Assembly (NCBI GenBank): GCA_910592005.1
Contig: CAJVPP010001358.1
Location: forward strand, 1-20,590
DNA from: Funneliformis mosseae
Taxonomy: Eukaryota > Glomeromycota > Glomeromycetes > Glomerales > Glomeraceae
Length of the DNA: 20,590 nucleotides
Direction of reading: 5' to 3'
Each line of letters starts with the position of its first letter. Positions within the stretch are counted from its first letter, which is position 1. Shown here piece by piece: positions 1-10,600 of the stretch. The notes beneath the pieces are model-generated. The model was given only the letters and a program-made list of their open reading frames with translations. It did no database searches and was not told the origin of the DNA. A program made the translations under genes and the position numbers.

Positions 1-353
1 GACCTACAATTACTATTGCCAGAGTTAAGGGTACGGACGAAATACTTGGAGGATTTCATCCTTTAAATTGGAATTCAGATGGGAGTCTAACCCGCACTAA
101 AGACAGCTTTATTTTTTCTTTAGATAAAAACACAAAAAGTTTCGTTTTCAGTAAAGTTGTTGAAGAAAAGTATGCGGTTTATAATGGTCTTAAATATGGT
201 CCTGAATTTGGAAATAGGAAAGCTGATTTAAAATTGCTTTACAATTATAAAAAAGGTCAATGTTTTAAGAATAGTTATGAAAGACTAATTAGAAAAGACG
301 AAGGTGAATTCGATATAGAAGATTATGAAGTATTCCAAGTGATAAAAAAATAA
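1..353 (+). CDS. C-terminal end of a TLDc-domain protein (5' part outside the window)
   Basis: The reading frame is open from base 3 to the TAA at 351-353 and gives about 116 residues. They read as the last part of a TLDc domain: a strand with ILGGFHPLNW, then DSFIFSL, then AVYNGLKYGPEFG, an aspartate-rich strand, and a closing DYEVFQV. TLDc domains in fungi and animals are linked to oxidative-stress resistance and V-ATPase regulation. In Glomeromycotina they usually sit behind BTB and Kelch-like parts in large families, so an upstream BTB region is likely but not visible. No intron is needed in this part, and there are no internal stops or frameshifts, so the gene is probably intact. The exact role is inferred from family only. 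Confidence 0.75.
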   Translation, partial: PTITIARVKGTDEILGGFHPLNWNSDGSLTRTKDSFIFSLDKNTKSFVFSKVVEEKYAVYNGLKYGPEFGNRKADLKLLYNYKKGQCFKNSYERLIRKDEGEFDIEDYEVFQVIKK

Positions 354-1415
354 CTTGTGTGACTTATATTTGCAATTAACTCAAATAAATTCGTTCATTA
401 TAATTTAGATTTATCTGTTTTAAAATCATCTGGTTAATTCATATAAGATAAATAAATATACAGTCAGTATATATATTTTAAAACATACTGATGTAAAAAA
501 AAAATTTATTGCTGAATTAATTATAAAAATTTTAAATTATTACTCTACAAAGTATAAATAAAGCATTAATCTCAAATGTAAACTAATAATAACTCTTTGT
601 AAAAATTATTAAATTTTATGTGTTAGAATAAATTCAATTACTAATTTATTAACTTTAAAATAATGTATATCTATACTAAATTTTGTAAATTGATCGAATA
701 TTACTTTCTTATTTACAAATGTTTCTCATTTGAGAAAACTAAGCGATGTTATTTATTCCCGGTCCGTTCTATTTAATTTAAAAATCATCAACCCGATGAA
801 AAAAGGAAAAGAATTCGAATTTATTCAAATTGGTTCGATCTTGTGTAATTAATTGAAAAAATAACCGGAGGTATGATCTTGAATCATTTGTATAATAATG
901 ATTGCCATAATTCAATTTTCTAGATAAAATACAAACAGCGCAACAACTAATAGTAGCAAATATCGAAAATACAGTAGTATATGATTCAGTAGTTTGAATT
1001 ATTTGAAATTATAATTTTAATGCAAATTTTATTTAAATACTTAATGAAATATTAATGGTAGCATCACTATATAATTGAATAATTACTTCAATAAAATTAT
1101 GAAGAGCAGAACAGTAATGATAGACACGTTTGAGCTTTGTAGGTCATTAAAAACATTTTATTATCATATATCAGATATTATTTACTTACGCATTTAAGAA
1201 GCGGTATTAGGATATTCAGCGCCACAATCAAAATTATCATACCCACATACCTATTCCATTGGATGTTTTCTAATCTTCTCAACTGCTTTGCTAATGTTCA
1301 TGTTTGCAAAAACTGAAAATTGTGAACCGTGAAAATTATGGTTTAATCAATCTGAAATTTCGACTTTGAAATTAAGAAATAATTCAAGAATAAATGTTTG
1401 TATCGGTGTCAATAA
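354..1415. other. AT-rich intergenic stretch, no gene recognised
   Basis: This is AT-rich DNA after the TLDc stop. I found no long open frame, tRNA-like fold or clear repeat. A short minus-strand segment near 1190-1310 reads somewhat protein-like (it contains CGYDNFDCGAEYP), but it is too short and interrupted to call. Confidence 0.5.
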
Positions 1416-1910
1416 GCTGCAGATAACGGAGATAATGTCAGATTGCATAATTTAGGTAAACATTATGAATTTGGAAACGGTGTTGAAAAGGATGAACTTA
1501 AAGCTTTTGAGTTTTATCAAAAGTCGGCTGAATATGGATTTGAGAAAGCAAAATATTACCTCGGATATTGTTATATAAATGGAATTGGAACAGAAATTAA
1601 TAAAGAAATGGGATTCAGGTTATATAATGACGATACTAGGAAAAAAGACATGATTTGGAATTGCTATATGAAATTATGATAAAATAGGGAATGATTTAGA
1701 AAATGTTGTGATAATGGAATTATAATTGATGTTGATATAGAAGAAAAAGCTTTTGAATATTATAAAATAGCTGCTAATGAAAGTAGTCGTGGTGCACATA
1801 AAAGTCTTGCATATTTATATGAACAGGGTGTCGGAACAAACAAAGATATAGACAATGCATAAGAAAGCCATAGGAAATAGATGTCAAGAAGCCAAGGAAC
1901 CATTAAATTC
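1416..1910 (+). pseudogene. Sel1-repeat protein pseudogene, broken by small indels
   Basis: Translated pieces match Sel1-like repeats, the short helical units that act as scaffolds and in Glomeromycotina are often fused to kinases. The first piece (from 1416) contains YEFGNGVEKDELKAFEFYQK and then YYLGYCYINGIGTE. A second (about 1675-1710) reads YDKIGNDLENVV in another frame. A third (about 1705-1862) contains EKAFEYYKIAA and LAYLYEQGVGTNKD. A fourth (from 1857) reads KKAIGNRCQEAKEPLN. The breaks look like single-base deletions, for example near 1650 and near 1673, where restoring one base would bring back the usual repeat spacing. The right order and strand of four pieces make this a decayed gene rather than chance. 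No start codon or upstream exon was found. Confidence 0.7.
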
Positions 1911-3214
1911 GATTCCTATCATTATAATTTTGAGTATCAAAAAGTCAGGTATAACATCATATTCTTATAATGAAATAAATTTATTCAAAAAATTATATTT
2001 CAAATGTCATGACATGACTAATTTCAATGCTTTTCCGAGATTATTATCAGAGGTCAAATTCATTGAATTTTGCGAATTATAATTTCAATTTACGTGACAA
2101 AATCTTTATGGCGCAGTAAAATACCAAATTCTATTTTAAATACAAATCTTTTCAATGGAAATGCTGGGTATTAGATAATATATAAAATATTTAAACTCCT
2201 ATGAAACGGAAAAGTTGCCTACTGCCGAATTGTTTTTAATTACTTTATTTCATATTCTGAAATGATTCATGAGATCATTGTAATTCTTTCCCCAAAACTA
2301 ATTCGAACGGACATAATTATGAATTGGTATTGGTTCATACAAGTTATATTTATTTTACTTTTCGGTATAAAGACGAGCCTTTTTTAAAAAATCTGCGACA
2401 CTATCGTTCCTTATATTATTAATGTGATCAGAAAAAAAATTGTTGAGCGAGAGTTTCACAATCACATTGTTTATTACAAATCATGAATTATTGGAAACAA
2501 TTAATAAGATATTTCGTCAGTATATAAACCTGTTTGTCATCATACATACATTCCGATAATATGTAAACAAAATAAGTTCAATTAAAGTTTTACCAATCAA
2601 GTTTTCATTACGAATTATACATAAAAAGACGACAACTATTGTATGTATACATGATGTCTTTCCTTTTTCATTAGTTTGTTGTAATTTCAAAGATATAATA
2701 CATGCATAATACTTTCTTACCAAATTCATATTATTGTACATCTAATAACTTCTTTCATTACCAAACTTTAATACTTGTCAAATGCCTCTTTATTTATAAT
2801 AGGTTTTTCGAGTAAAGTAATTTGCAGGTGTGGAAATAGTATTACATACAAGAAGTTCAAAAAATTATCGAAATATAACATCCGGATTTAGATATAAAAT
2901 GGGGATTTTCGGCCAATAACCATAGTATTGGTTGATAGACATTTCATGTAAATTATAATTTCAATGCGACTTCGTAAAAAATTTATAAATTTAAAAAGAA
3001 AAAACAAAATTTTCAAGCCAGGTAAATATTTCAATCTTTATATATTGTGAAATATAAAAATAAATTATTTACAATTTCACCAATTGCCTTTTTTACTATA
3101 TGTATAATAAATAGAGCGAAATTTCTAGTAAGACAACAAATACTGCGTCAGGTGATTTAAATAAAAATCGCTAAATTTTATCTGAAACAACCTCGAAATA
3201 ATATCCTTATTAAG
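1911..3214. other. AT-rich stretch, no gene recognised; one weak coding-like scrap
   Basis: No sustained open frame or known family was seen. A short plus-strand segment near 2850-2940 reads EVQKII, then a stop, then HPDLDIKWGFSANNHSIG. It could be an outer, older part of the pseudogene that starts about 3215, but the link is only a guess from strand and position. Confidence 0.4.
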
Positions 3215-4732
3215 TTATAACGGGATGGATTTATTGCGCTAGATGAAAAATAAATGAACTTATAACAAGGTCAACTTATAAAAATGTTTTATATGCATTA
3301 CAATACTTTTTGAAAACCAGCAAAATAAATTTTCTTCTCGAGTTTTAGTGGATTTATTAGAAAGGCTAGCAAACCCTTCACTATTCAAATATCACTCAAA
3401 AGAAATCATAACAAGATTAGAATTACATTTACGTACTTAGATAGCGGTCTAAGTGCACATACAATGTATGTCTCACGAATAGTTCTTGGTAAAGTAATTC
3501 GAAATCAAGTTTACAAATCATTAGCAAAGTTTGCGAAACTTCATTGTAAAGCGTCACAAGCTAATGAAGGAGGATTTGATAGCCTTAAACCAAATTTCAA
3601 CACATCATATCAACAAAAAAGTGATGATAATAAAAATTAGAAATTTAATATATTGACTTTTTATTAATCCATTTGCGGGATACACTACATAGTCTGCGAG
3701 ATAAAAAAACTTATTATCAAGAAATTTTAAGAAATACCAAAAAATGTTAAAGTCCGCTTTAAATATTACATCGAAGCTTGTATCAAAGTAACCCCAGTCC
3801 AAATTGAGTAGTGGCGGCTTACTATGTATATTGGAGGATTATGTCAACAATTAAATATAAACTTTTTTGATTTATAGAAAGTGATGAAATTAGTAAAAAA
3901 ACGGAGAAAGGATCTTGATGGAATATCTTTGGAGTTACTCAGAATAATGCCGTATATAATACCATATTAGATTCTCAGACAAAATTCGATAAAGTATCGC
4001 CAAAATCTTAAGAAATAACGGGGGTTTCTTGAGCGATCTTACTGGAAATGAACCACTTGCATTACCGAATACATTATGGTTTGGAATATTAGATCTCGTG
4101 CAAAACCTCATTCTAAATCGACTCCACCGTATATACAGTATATTGACTTTGTTATTATTTGGCGATTGAATCTCTCAATAAGGCAACGAGCAGCTTCATT
4201 CAGCATAAAGAAATTGAGGTATTATTATACTTGCGAAACATTGATTATATATCATTTACAATGATAGAACTTGATTTTGATCAATAGTCTTAAAAATTAG
4301 CAACTAATTCATCAATCGATTCCTAAGAAAAATTTAAAACCTTATTGAAATTTGTTAAAAAATGTCATGAAAGACTTTTGTGTCCTAAATAATGAGAATT
4401 AAAAGGGAAAGGAAAAGTTTTGATTAAAAGTATGAATTTAAAAAGGAACAGTCATTAAATTTCGTTAATACTTTAAATGATAATGCAGATGAAATGACTT
4501 GCTCAATTGGCAACGAACCGGAAGATTAACTATGTATTTTTGTCAACAAGTGAATATCATTAAATAATTTAAAGAAATTAAGACAAAGAAATTGTCTTAG
4601 AAGTCAAGAAAATATTGAAGCTAATGTCAAATATTTATCACAATATACTATATACAAAAATCTATATTCATACCTTTTAGAGGCTGGTCATATTTTTACC
4701 TTCGATTGAATTAGAAGATTAAAACCAGATAA
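3215..4732 (+). pseudogene. Decayed gene ending in a RING/U-box-like module
   Basis: A series of plus-strand pieces runs in order with stops and frameshifts between them. They include GWIYCAR and ELITRSTYKNVLYALQYF (about 3220-3310), VLVDLLERLANPSLFKYHSK (about 3340-3410), ANEGGFDSLKPNFNTSYQQ (about 3560-3615), PVQIE then WRLTMYIGGLCQQLNINFF (about 3795-3870), WNIFGVTQNNAVYNTILDSQ (about 3920-3980), LSDLTGNEPLALPNTLWFG (about 4030-4090), a helical stretch with YLAIESLNKA (about 4155-4260), and a final part with DEMTCS, LKKLRQRNC and YTIYKNLYSYLLEAGHI (about 4485-4700). From memory, the last part resembles a cysteine-rich RING/U-box-like module that precedes tetratricopeptide repeats in a Rhizophagus family. 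Most expected cysteine and histidine positions are lost, so it would not bind zinc. That it is a pseudogene is well supported. The family name is tentative. Confidence 0.6.
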
Positions 4733-4898
4733 ACGACCTCATAGTTCCTGCATGAAGCCAACAAAATTTACACCTATTCCTTCCTTTTTGGGAACGGTCA
4801 TAGCTAACACTATAAAGTGGAAGTGGAATCATCTGACACCAACAACTATATGGTATGAACTGGAAATGATCAGCAAAAAATCATCAGATTCTATTAAA

Positions 4899-5041
4899 GA
4901 TTAGATGGTGAATCAAAGATCGAGTTACCGTGGAATTCTAGTCAGAAAGTGTCATGGATTGCTTTTGAAAGGTACTAGACAGTTGAGGAAGGGATACAAT
5001 TCAATAAAGATCGAATTCCACGAGCATTCAATTCTATATGA
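4899..5041 (+). pseudogene. Short coding-like relic, family unknown
   Basis: One plus-strand frame runs from about 4899 to the TGA at 5039-5041 with a single internal stop near 4978. It reads RLDGESKIELPWNSSQKV and then SWIAFERY. It follows the RING/U-box-like pseudogene on the same strand and could be its continuation or a separate relic. I do not recognise the family. The support is only low stop density and a protein-like residue mix. Confidence 0.25.
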
Positions 5042-5983
5042 TATCCTTGCCAACGACATGAAATAATTCGAGATTAATAAACGGTTTCATACGTGCATAG
5101 TCCTTCCCTGCATCGATAAAAATAACGTTTGAAATTTTGCGTGTAGCAATTTTTTTTTATTTCATAAATTATATATTTTAATAAAAGAATATTTATGAAG
5201 CAAAATTTGAACCATTGATTGGTTTGCGAATTGAAGGAAGATGATAAAGCTAACGTGGCTATTGCCGTATGTTACATATATATTTATAATAAAATAAAAA
5301 AACAATGCGCATTAATTTAACGTTGAAACAAAAAGGTTATAATAACTAACTTACGTTTTGACGTACAAAATTTTAGCTGAAATGATTCCGTAGTAAATTT
5401 CGTATAGATTTCTAGATTTACATCCTAAAAATGAGTATGTAATGATATTCCAAGATGAACTGGCACTGAAATTATCCGTTACCAATTAACAAAGCGAACT
5501 CATTGAACAAACTTTCTCAGGAATTGTCATTTTTGTTCATACCTATTTCTTACATTCTGAATTAATCCTTATCAGTTTAACAATTTTTATAACCATGATA
5601 TTAAAACGGATTATTTCAGTGCCGGTGTCTAATTGCAAAGTTATACTGCGCCTCAATTACGTACACTGCGACGTTAATCTATTTAGCAGAGCAGTTCATG
5701 TACCGCTTAATATATTATACTTTCTTTTTCATTATTTAATTTTAGTTTATATTATTTTCATTATTTGTATGATTTATTAATATAGAAAGGTGTAGTTTAA
5801 TATCAGTCCAGAATTTTATATAAATAGACATGTAAGTAGACCTAGATTCGACAGGAGTTTTACGGGACTAGATTTATAACTCTATAGATACCATTTTACA
5901 CTTACAACCTTCTTCTTGTGATTGCTAAATACAATTGAATCAAAATAAATCGTTTGTTTATCGTAATTTCTCTTAGGAAGGGC
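5042..5983. other. AT-rich stretch, no gene recognised
   Basis: I see no convincing gene. An open frame at 5595-5780 is short and hydrophobic, has no homology I know, and looks like chance in AT-rich DNA. Confidence 0.45.
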
Positions 5984-6430
5984 CTTCGAGATGATCCGCA
6001 CTCATTTCACCGACAAACGATTTACCGACGATTATTTCACCGCAAAATGACCGACAAACATTTCACCGACGATCATTTCACTGACATTTCAAAATATATT
6101 TGTAAGTTCTATAATTTATATTTTCAAATAATTTGATTATTTATTCCGAAATATTTTTATTTATTTATTAATTGCCCATCTAAATTAATATGTAACATTG
6201 ATAAAATATGTAAAATGACTATAAATAACATATGACCGCTGAATTGGAAAATTCCTTTTTTTTTTTATTATTATAATGTGAAGTTTATTTATTTTATTTT
6301 TTCTATTACTGTAATGATTAATTAATAATGTAAAATTTGATAAAAAAACTGTCGACGAAATGATCGTGTCGATGAAATAATACTGGCGGTGAAACGTTTG
6401 TCGGTGGAATGAACCGGACCACTTCGAGAT
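5984..6430. mobile_element. Non-autonomous DNA transposon (MITE or foldback type) with target duplication
   Basis: The element spans about 5993-6421. CTTCGAGAT stands directly outside both ends (5984-5992 and 6422-6430), a perfect 9-bp direct repeat. Because the termini may start with T, the true target duplication may be 8 bp. The left end and the reverse complement of the right end share TGRTCCG, a small gap, then CATT and CACCGACAAACG, so the termini are inverted repeats. Inside the left arm, TTTCACCGAC-like units recur about every 15 bp (near 6005, 6020, 6035, 6061, 6076). The right arm (about 6349-6421) has inverted, degraded copies. The middle is AT-rich and has no transposase. An 8-bp duplication would suit the hAT superfamily and 9 bp would suit MULE. 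The sequence alone does not decide. Confidence 0.65.
6005..6090. repeat. Subterminal tandem repeat of the transposon, unit about 15 bp
   Basis: Five or six degenerate copies of a unit close to TTTCACCGACRAWCA lie head to tail. Subterminal repeats of this kind are commonly transposase binding sites in hAT and foldback elements. That role is inferred here. Confidence 0.55.
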
Positions 6431-7055
6431 ATTTAGTTATTGAGATATTTGGTTTTTTGCTTGGTTTCGGTACAATTCCTGGCCTAACACCGGATTGGCA
6501 CATCAATCATTTTGTTTCTACGATTATATACAGATAAATACGGATAAATTTCGGCTAAATTAAATTATTTATGTTTGTTTTGCATCATTTAATTATAAAT
6601 AATTCTCAATTCGTTAAAATAAATCAAAACGTCTAATTAAATATAATACTAATTCTTTTTTAAAAAAAAAACTTTTTATAAGCATTTCTTTAATTATTCA
6701 GCATTTCGGGTTCGATCGTTTCAAAAGTACGCGGGTATATATTTCCCTAATTTCATTTTAATTTAAGGGACGCAGCGTTGGAACGTAGTTAAAATTATTC
6801 ATTTCTTATTAAGATTCTCTTTCGACAATGGTTCGCTTTGAAAGTACGCGGCATAATTTATTTTAGTTTAGTTTTAAATTACTGGTTTCATCGGTCACAG
6901 CGATCAAATACTTTTATCATCAATTATAGGAGATACCTTCACAACAGGTTAGTTCCTTGAAATATACTAATGACTATAGCCGATCACTGCGCCACTTAAA
7001 ATATTCGAATTTTTTTTATTCGATTAACTTGATTTGATAGAATCGGTTCTAAACT
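6431..7055. other. Non-coding stretch, no gene recognised
   Basis: No open frame or RNA fold can be supported. GGGTTCGATCG near 6708-6718 looks like a tRNA T-loop, but no acceptor or anticodon arms fit around it. Confidence 0.4.
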
Positions 7056-7144
7056 GAAAAAATGAAAAAATGAAAAAATGATTTACATTAAAATAAAAAA
7101 TAATAAAAATGGTTTTTATTTGAATAAAAAAAAAAAAAAAAAAA
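7056..7144. repeat. Simple repeats: (GAAAAAAT)x3 and a 19-base A run
   Basis: Three exact copies of the 8-bp unit GAAAAAAT occupy 7056-7079. An uninterrupted run of 19 A lies at 7126-7144. Both are typical low-complexity tracts upstream of a gene. Confidence 0.85.
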
Positions 7145-7167
7145 TTTAAAATTAGTTGGTTGATGTG

Positions 7168-7184
7168 GGGCTCCGCAGGAGCCC
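7168..7184. repeat. GC-rich hairpin, 7-bp perfect stem, 3-nt loop
   Basis: GGGCTCC, loop GCA, GGAGCCC: a perfect inverted repeat that stands out in very AT-rich surroundings. It lies 38 bp before the larger palindrome. Function unknown. Confidence 0.7.
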
Positions 7185-7221
7185 GAATAATTAATTGATT
7201 CCCAATATGTTGTATGCCAAA

Positions 7222-7261
7222 TGCGTTAATATCCGAAATGTGCATTTCGGATATTAACGCA
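7222..7261. repeat. Near-perfect 40-nt palindrome (19-bp arms, 2-nt centre)
   Basis: The left arm TGCGTTAATATCCGAAATG (7222-7240) is the exact reverse complement of the right arm at 7243-7261, with TG between them. It could extrude as a cruciform or be a relic of a foldback insertion. The outer flanks do not extend the symmetry. It lies about 360 bp before the kinase start codon. Confidence 0.85.
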
Positions 7262-7520
7262 ACTGAGCGACCGGAACTTGAGCATTTAGTACAACGCTAT
7301 ATAAATAGTCTTCATTCATTCAATTATCCAACGAATACTGATCGTATAACAAATGTTGTTTCACTAATTTTTTTACAATCTGCACTTTGCCGATCTCTGA
7401 TTATTCTATTCAGCCAAATTTTTTTTTTAAAAACACTATTTTGCAATTTTACATTATGACACTTGAAATTCGCCTCACTCAATACGGAACAGTTTAGCAT
7501 ATACACTTTCAATTTAATTC

Positions 7521-7528
7521 TATAAATA
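7521..7528 (+). promoter_or_regulatory. Candidate TATA box of the modular kinase gene
   Basis: TATAAATA lies 94 bp before the chosen ATG at 7622, a plausible distance for a fungal core promoter and short 5' leader. A second TATAAATA lies at 7300-7307. In DNA this AT-rich the motif arises by chance, so the call rests on position only. Confidence 0.3.
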
Positions 7529-7621
7529 TTGTATCAAATATTCAGAATCTTTTTTTTAGTAAACAGGACACAAACAAATAAAAAAGTAGTCATTCTTTTT
7601 TTAAAAAAAAGAGATCGTATT

Positions 7622-10600
7622 ATGGAATCTTTTGATAATTTTGGTACATGCAATATTGTAAATGAATTAAAATTTGGGAATGTTCCCTTTTGTCAATTTA
7701 AAGATATTGAATGTATATATGAAGATGAAACGACTGAAGTTAATAAAGCTTTATGGGTTAATGATGATGATATTACAATAGGTTCAAAAGATGTTATTCT
7801 CAAAAATGTTGGTACTTATGAAAACCTTTTTTCCGAACTGCTACACGAGGTAAATACAATTTATTTACAATATATATTATTAATTCAAAATAGATTATTA
7901 ATATAATTTAACTTTTAAAAAATTTAGTTTAATTTGAATAAAAATGATATGCTTGGAATTACTGTAAATCTTATTACAAATGAACATATGATAATTTTGA
8001 ATTTAAATTGGAAAAGGCATAATCAACTTTTATTAGATAATATATCATATAAAAGTAAAAATAAAGTTGTTGGTAGATTTATCAAATATAAAAATAAACA
8101 ACTTGAAGAATTAATGGAATTTATTTTTTATGATCAATTTAAAAATATTATTAAATGTGATAAAATTTATAAAGCTACTTGGATTAATAGTAATGATCAA
8201 AATTATGAATTTATAAATAAAAGTTCAAATATAATTCTTAAAAAACTTATTAATTCTGAAAATATTACTTTTGAAAAGCTAAATAAGGTAAGAATATTTA
8301 TTTATTATATATATTATTAATTTAAAATAAACTTTATTAATATAGTTTATTCTTTAAATAATTTAGTCTTATATTGATAGTCAGCATATAAATTATTGTT
8401 TTGGAATTACTCATAATCCTAATACAAATGATTTTATGATGGTTTTAGGTTTATTTTGGAAAAATTATCAGCAAAATTTAATAAATAGATTATTATTATA
8501 TAAAGAAAATAATATTATTAATGATTTTATTGCAAATAGAAATATTTATATCACACAATTTAAAGAAATAAGTGAGTTTATTTTTTATAATCAATTTATA
8601 AATATTATTAAATTTGATAATATTTATAAAGCTACTTGGATTTATGGTAATATATATGATTGGGATTATCAAATTTCTAAATTTAAAAGAAAAGGTCTTA
8701 TGTATATTATTCTTAAAAAACTTATTAATTCAGAAAATATAACTATTAAAAAGTTAGAAGAGGTTAGTATAATTTATTTACAATATATATTAAAATAAAA
8801 TACTTATTAATTTATTTTTTTAAAAAATTTAAGTCTTATTTAAGTAGTAATTATAAAAATTATTGTTTTGGAATTACTCAAGATCCTATTACATATACTT
8901 ATATGATGGTTTTGCAATTAAATTGGGAAAATCATAAATATTATTTAATAAATAATTTATTAAGTAAAAGTGAAAATAAAGATATTAATGATTTTATCAA
9001 AAATAAAAATAATAATATTACACAAGTTAATGAAATAATAGAATTTGTATTTTATAATCAATTTAATAATATTATTAAATTTAATAATATTTATAAAGCT
9101 ACTTGGATTAATGGTAATATATATGATTGGAGTGATAAAAAATGTGAGTTTATGAGAAAAAGTACTATACAAATTTTTCTTGTAAAACTTATTAATTATG
9201 AATGGATTACTCCTGAAAGACTAAATAAGGTAAATACAATTTGTTTATAATATATTTAATTTAAAATAAACTTTTAATTTTATATTTTTTTTTAATAAAT
9301 TCAGTCCTATTTAATTAGTCAACATATAAATAATTGTTTTGGAATTACTCAAGATCCTATTACATATGATTATATGATGATTTTAAATTTAAATTGGAAA
9401 AATCATAAACATTATTTAATGAATAATTTATTAAGTAAAAGTAAAAATATAGATATTAATGTTTTTATCAAAAGTAAAAATTATAATATTACACAAGTTA
9501 ATGAAATAATAGAATTTGTATTTTATAATCAATTTAATAATATTATTAAATTTAATAATATTTATAAAGCTACTTGGATTAATGGTAATATATATGATTG
9601 GAATGATAAAAAATGTGAGTTTATGAGAAAAGGTACCATACAAATTTTTCTTGTAAAACTTATTAATTATAAATGGATTACTCATGAAAAACTAAATAAG
9701 GTAAATATAATTTGTTTATAATATATTTAATTTAAAATAAAATTTTAATTTTATTTTTTTTTAATAAATTCAGTCTTATTTAAATAGTCAACATATAAAT
9801 AATTGTTTTGGAATTACTCAAGATCCTATTACAAAAGATATTATGATGATTTTGAAGTTAAATTGGGAAAATCATAAACATTATTTAATAAATAATTTAT
9901 TAAATAAAAGTGAAAATATAGATATTAATAATTTTATTAAAAATAGAAATAATAATATTACTATAGTTGATGAAATAATGGAATTTATATCTTATAATCA
10001 ATTTAGAAATATTAATAAATTTGATAAAATTTATAAAGCTACTTGGATTGATGGTAATATTTATGATTGGAATGATCAAAATTATGAGTTTGTAAGAAAA
10101 AGTTCTATACAAATTATTCTTATAAAACTTATTAATTATAAAAGAATTACTTATGAAAAGATAAATAAGGTAAATATAATTTATTTACATATATTTTAAT
10201 TCTAAATAAACTTTTAATAATATTTATTATTTTAATAAAATTAGGCTTATTTAAATAGTCAGCATATAAATAATTGTTTTGGAATTACTCAAGATCCTAA
10301 TACATATGATTTTATGTTGGTTTTAAATTTAAATTGGAATAACCATAGGTATTTAAATAAAAGTGGAAATATAATTATTGATGATTTTATCAAATATAAA
10401 AATAATAATATTACACAAATTGAAAAAATATCAGAATTTGTATTTTATGATAAATTTAAAGATATTATTCAATTTGGTAAAATTTACAAAGCTACTTGGA
10501 TTGATGGTAATATTTGTGGCTGGAATGAACAAAATTTTGAACTTATAAGAAAAGGTTCTATACAAATTGTTCTTAAAAAACTTATAAATTCCAATAATAT

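Noticed and set aside
4076..4264. 62-codon plus-strand open frame
   Set aside because: It is an out-of-frame reading of the RING/U-box-like pseudogene. The coding-like translation lies in neighbouring frames.
5954..6506. Short open frames at 5954-6136 (+) and 6318-6506 (-)
   Set aside because: Both are translations of the transposon's terminal and subterminal repeats (FTDDHFTD-like), not genes.
6700..6725. tRNA-like GGTTCGATC string
   Set aside because: No matching acceptor, D or anticodon arm could be folded around it in either direction.
7024..7512. Open frames on both strands around the 40-nt palindrome (7024-7245 -, 7214-7459 +, 7324-7512 -)
   Set aside because: The first two begin with mirrored residues because they read into the palindrome from opposite sides. 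One plus segment (RPELEHLVQRYINSLHSF) looks protein-like but is too short to call.
7850..8320. Reading each module as a separate small gene that runs through the GT into the intron
   Set aside because: The read-through tails soon end in stops in every unit, whereas splicing at the conserved GT-AG sites joins all modules in phase 0 to a complete kinase.
8960..10112. Three similar minus-strand open frames (8960-9172, 9431-9685, 9900-10112)
   Set aside because: They are antisense shadows of the repeated plus-strand exons and repeat only because the exons do. They have no splice logic or family match.
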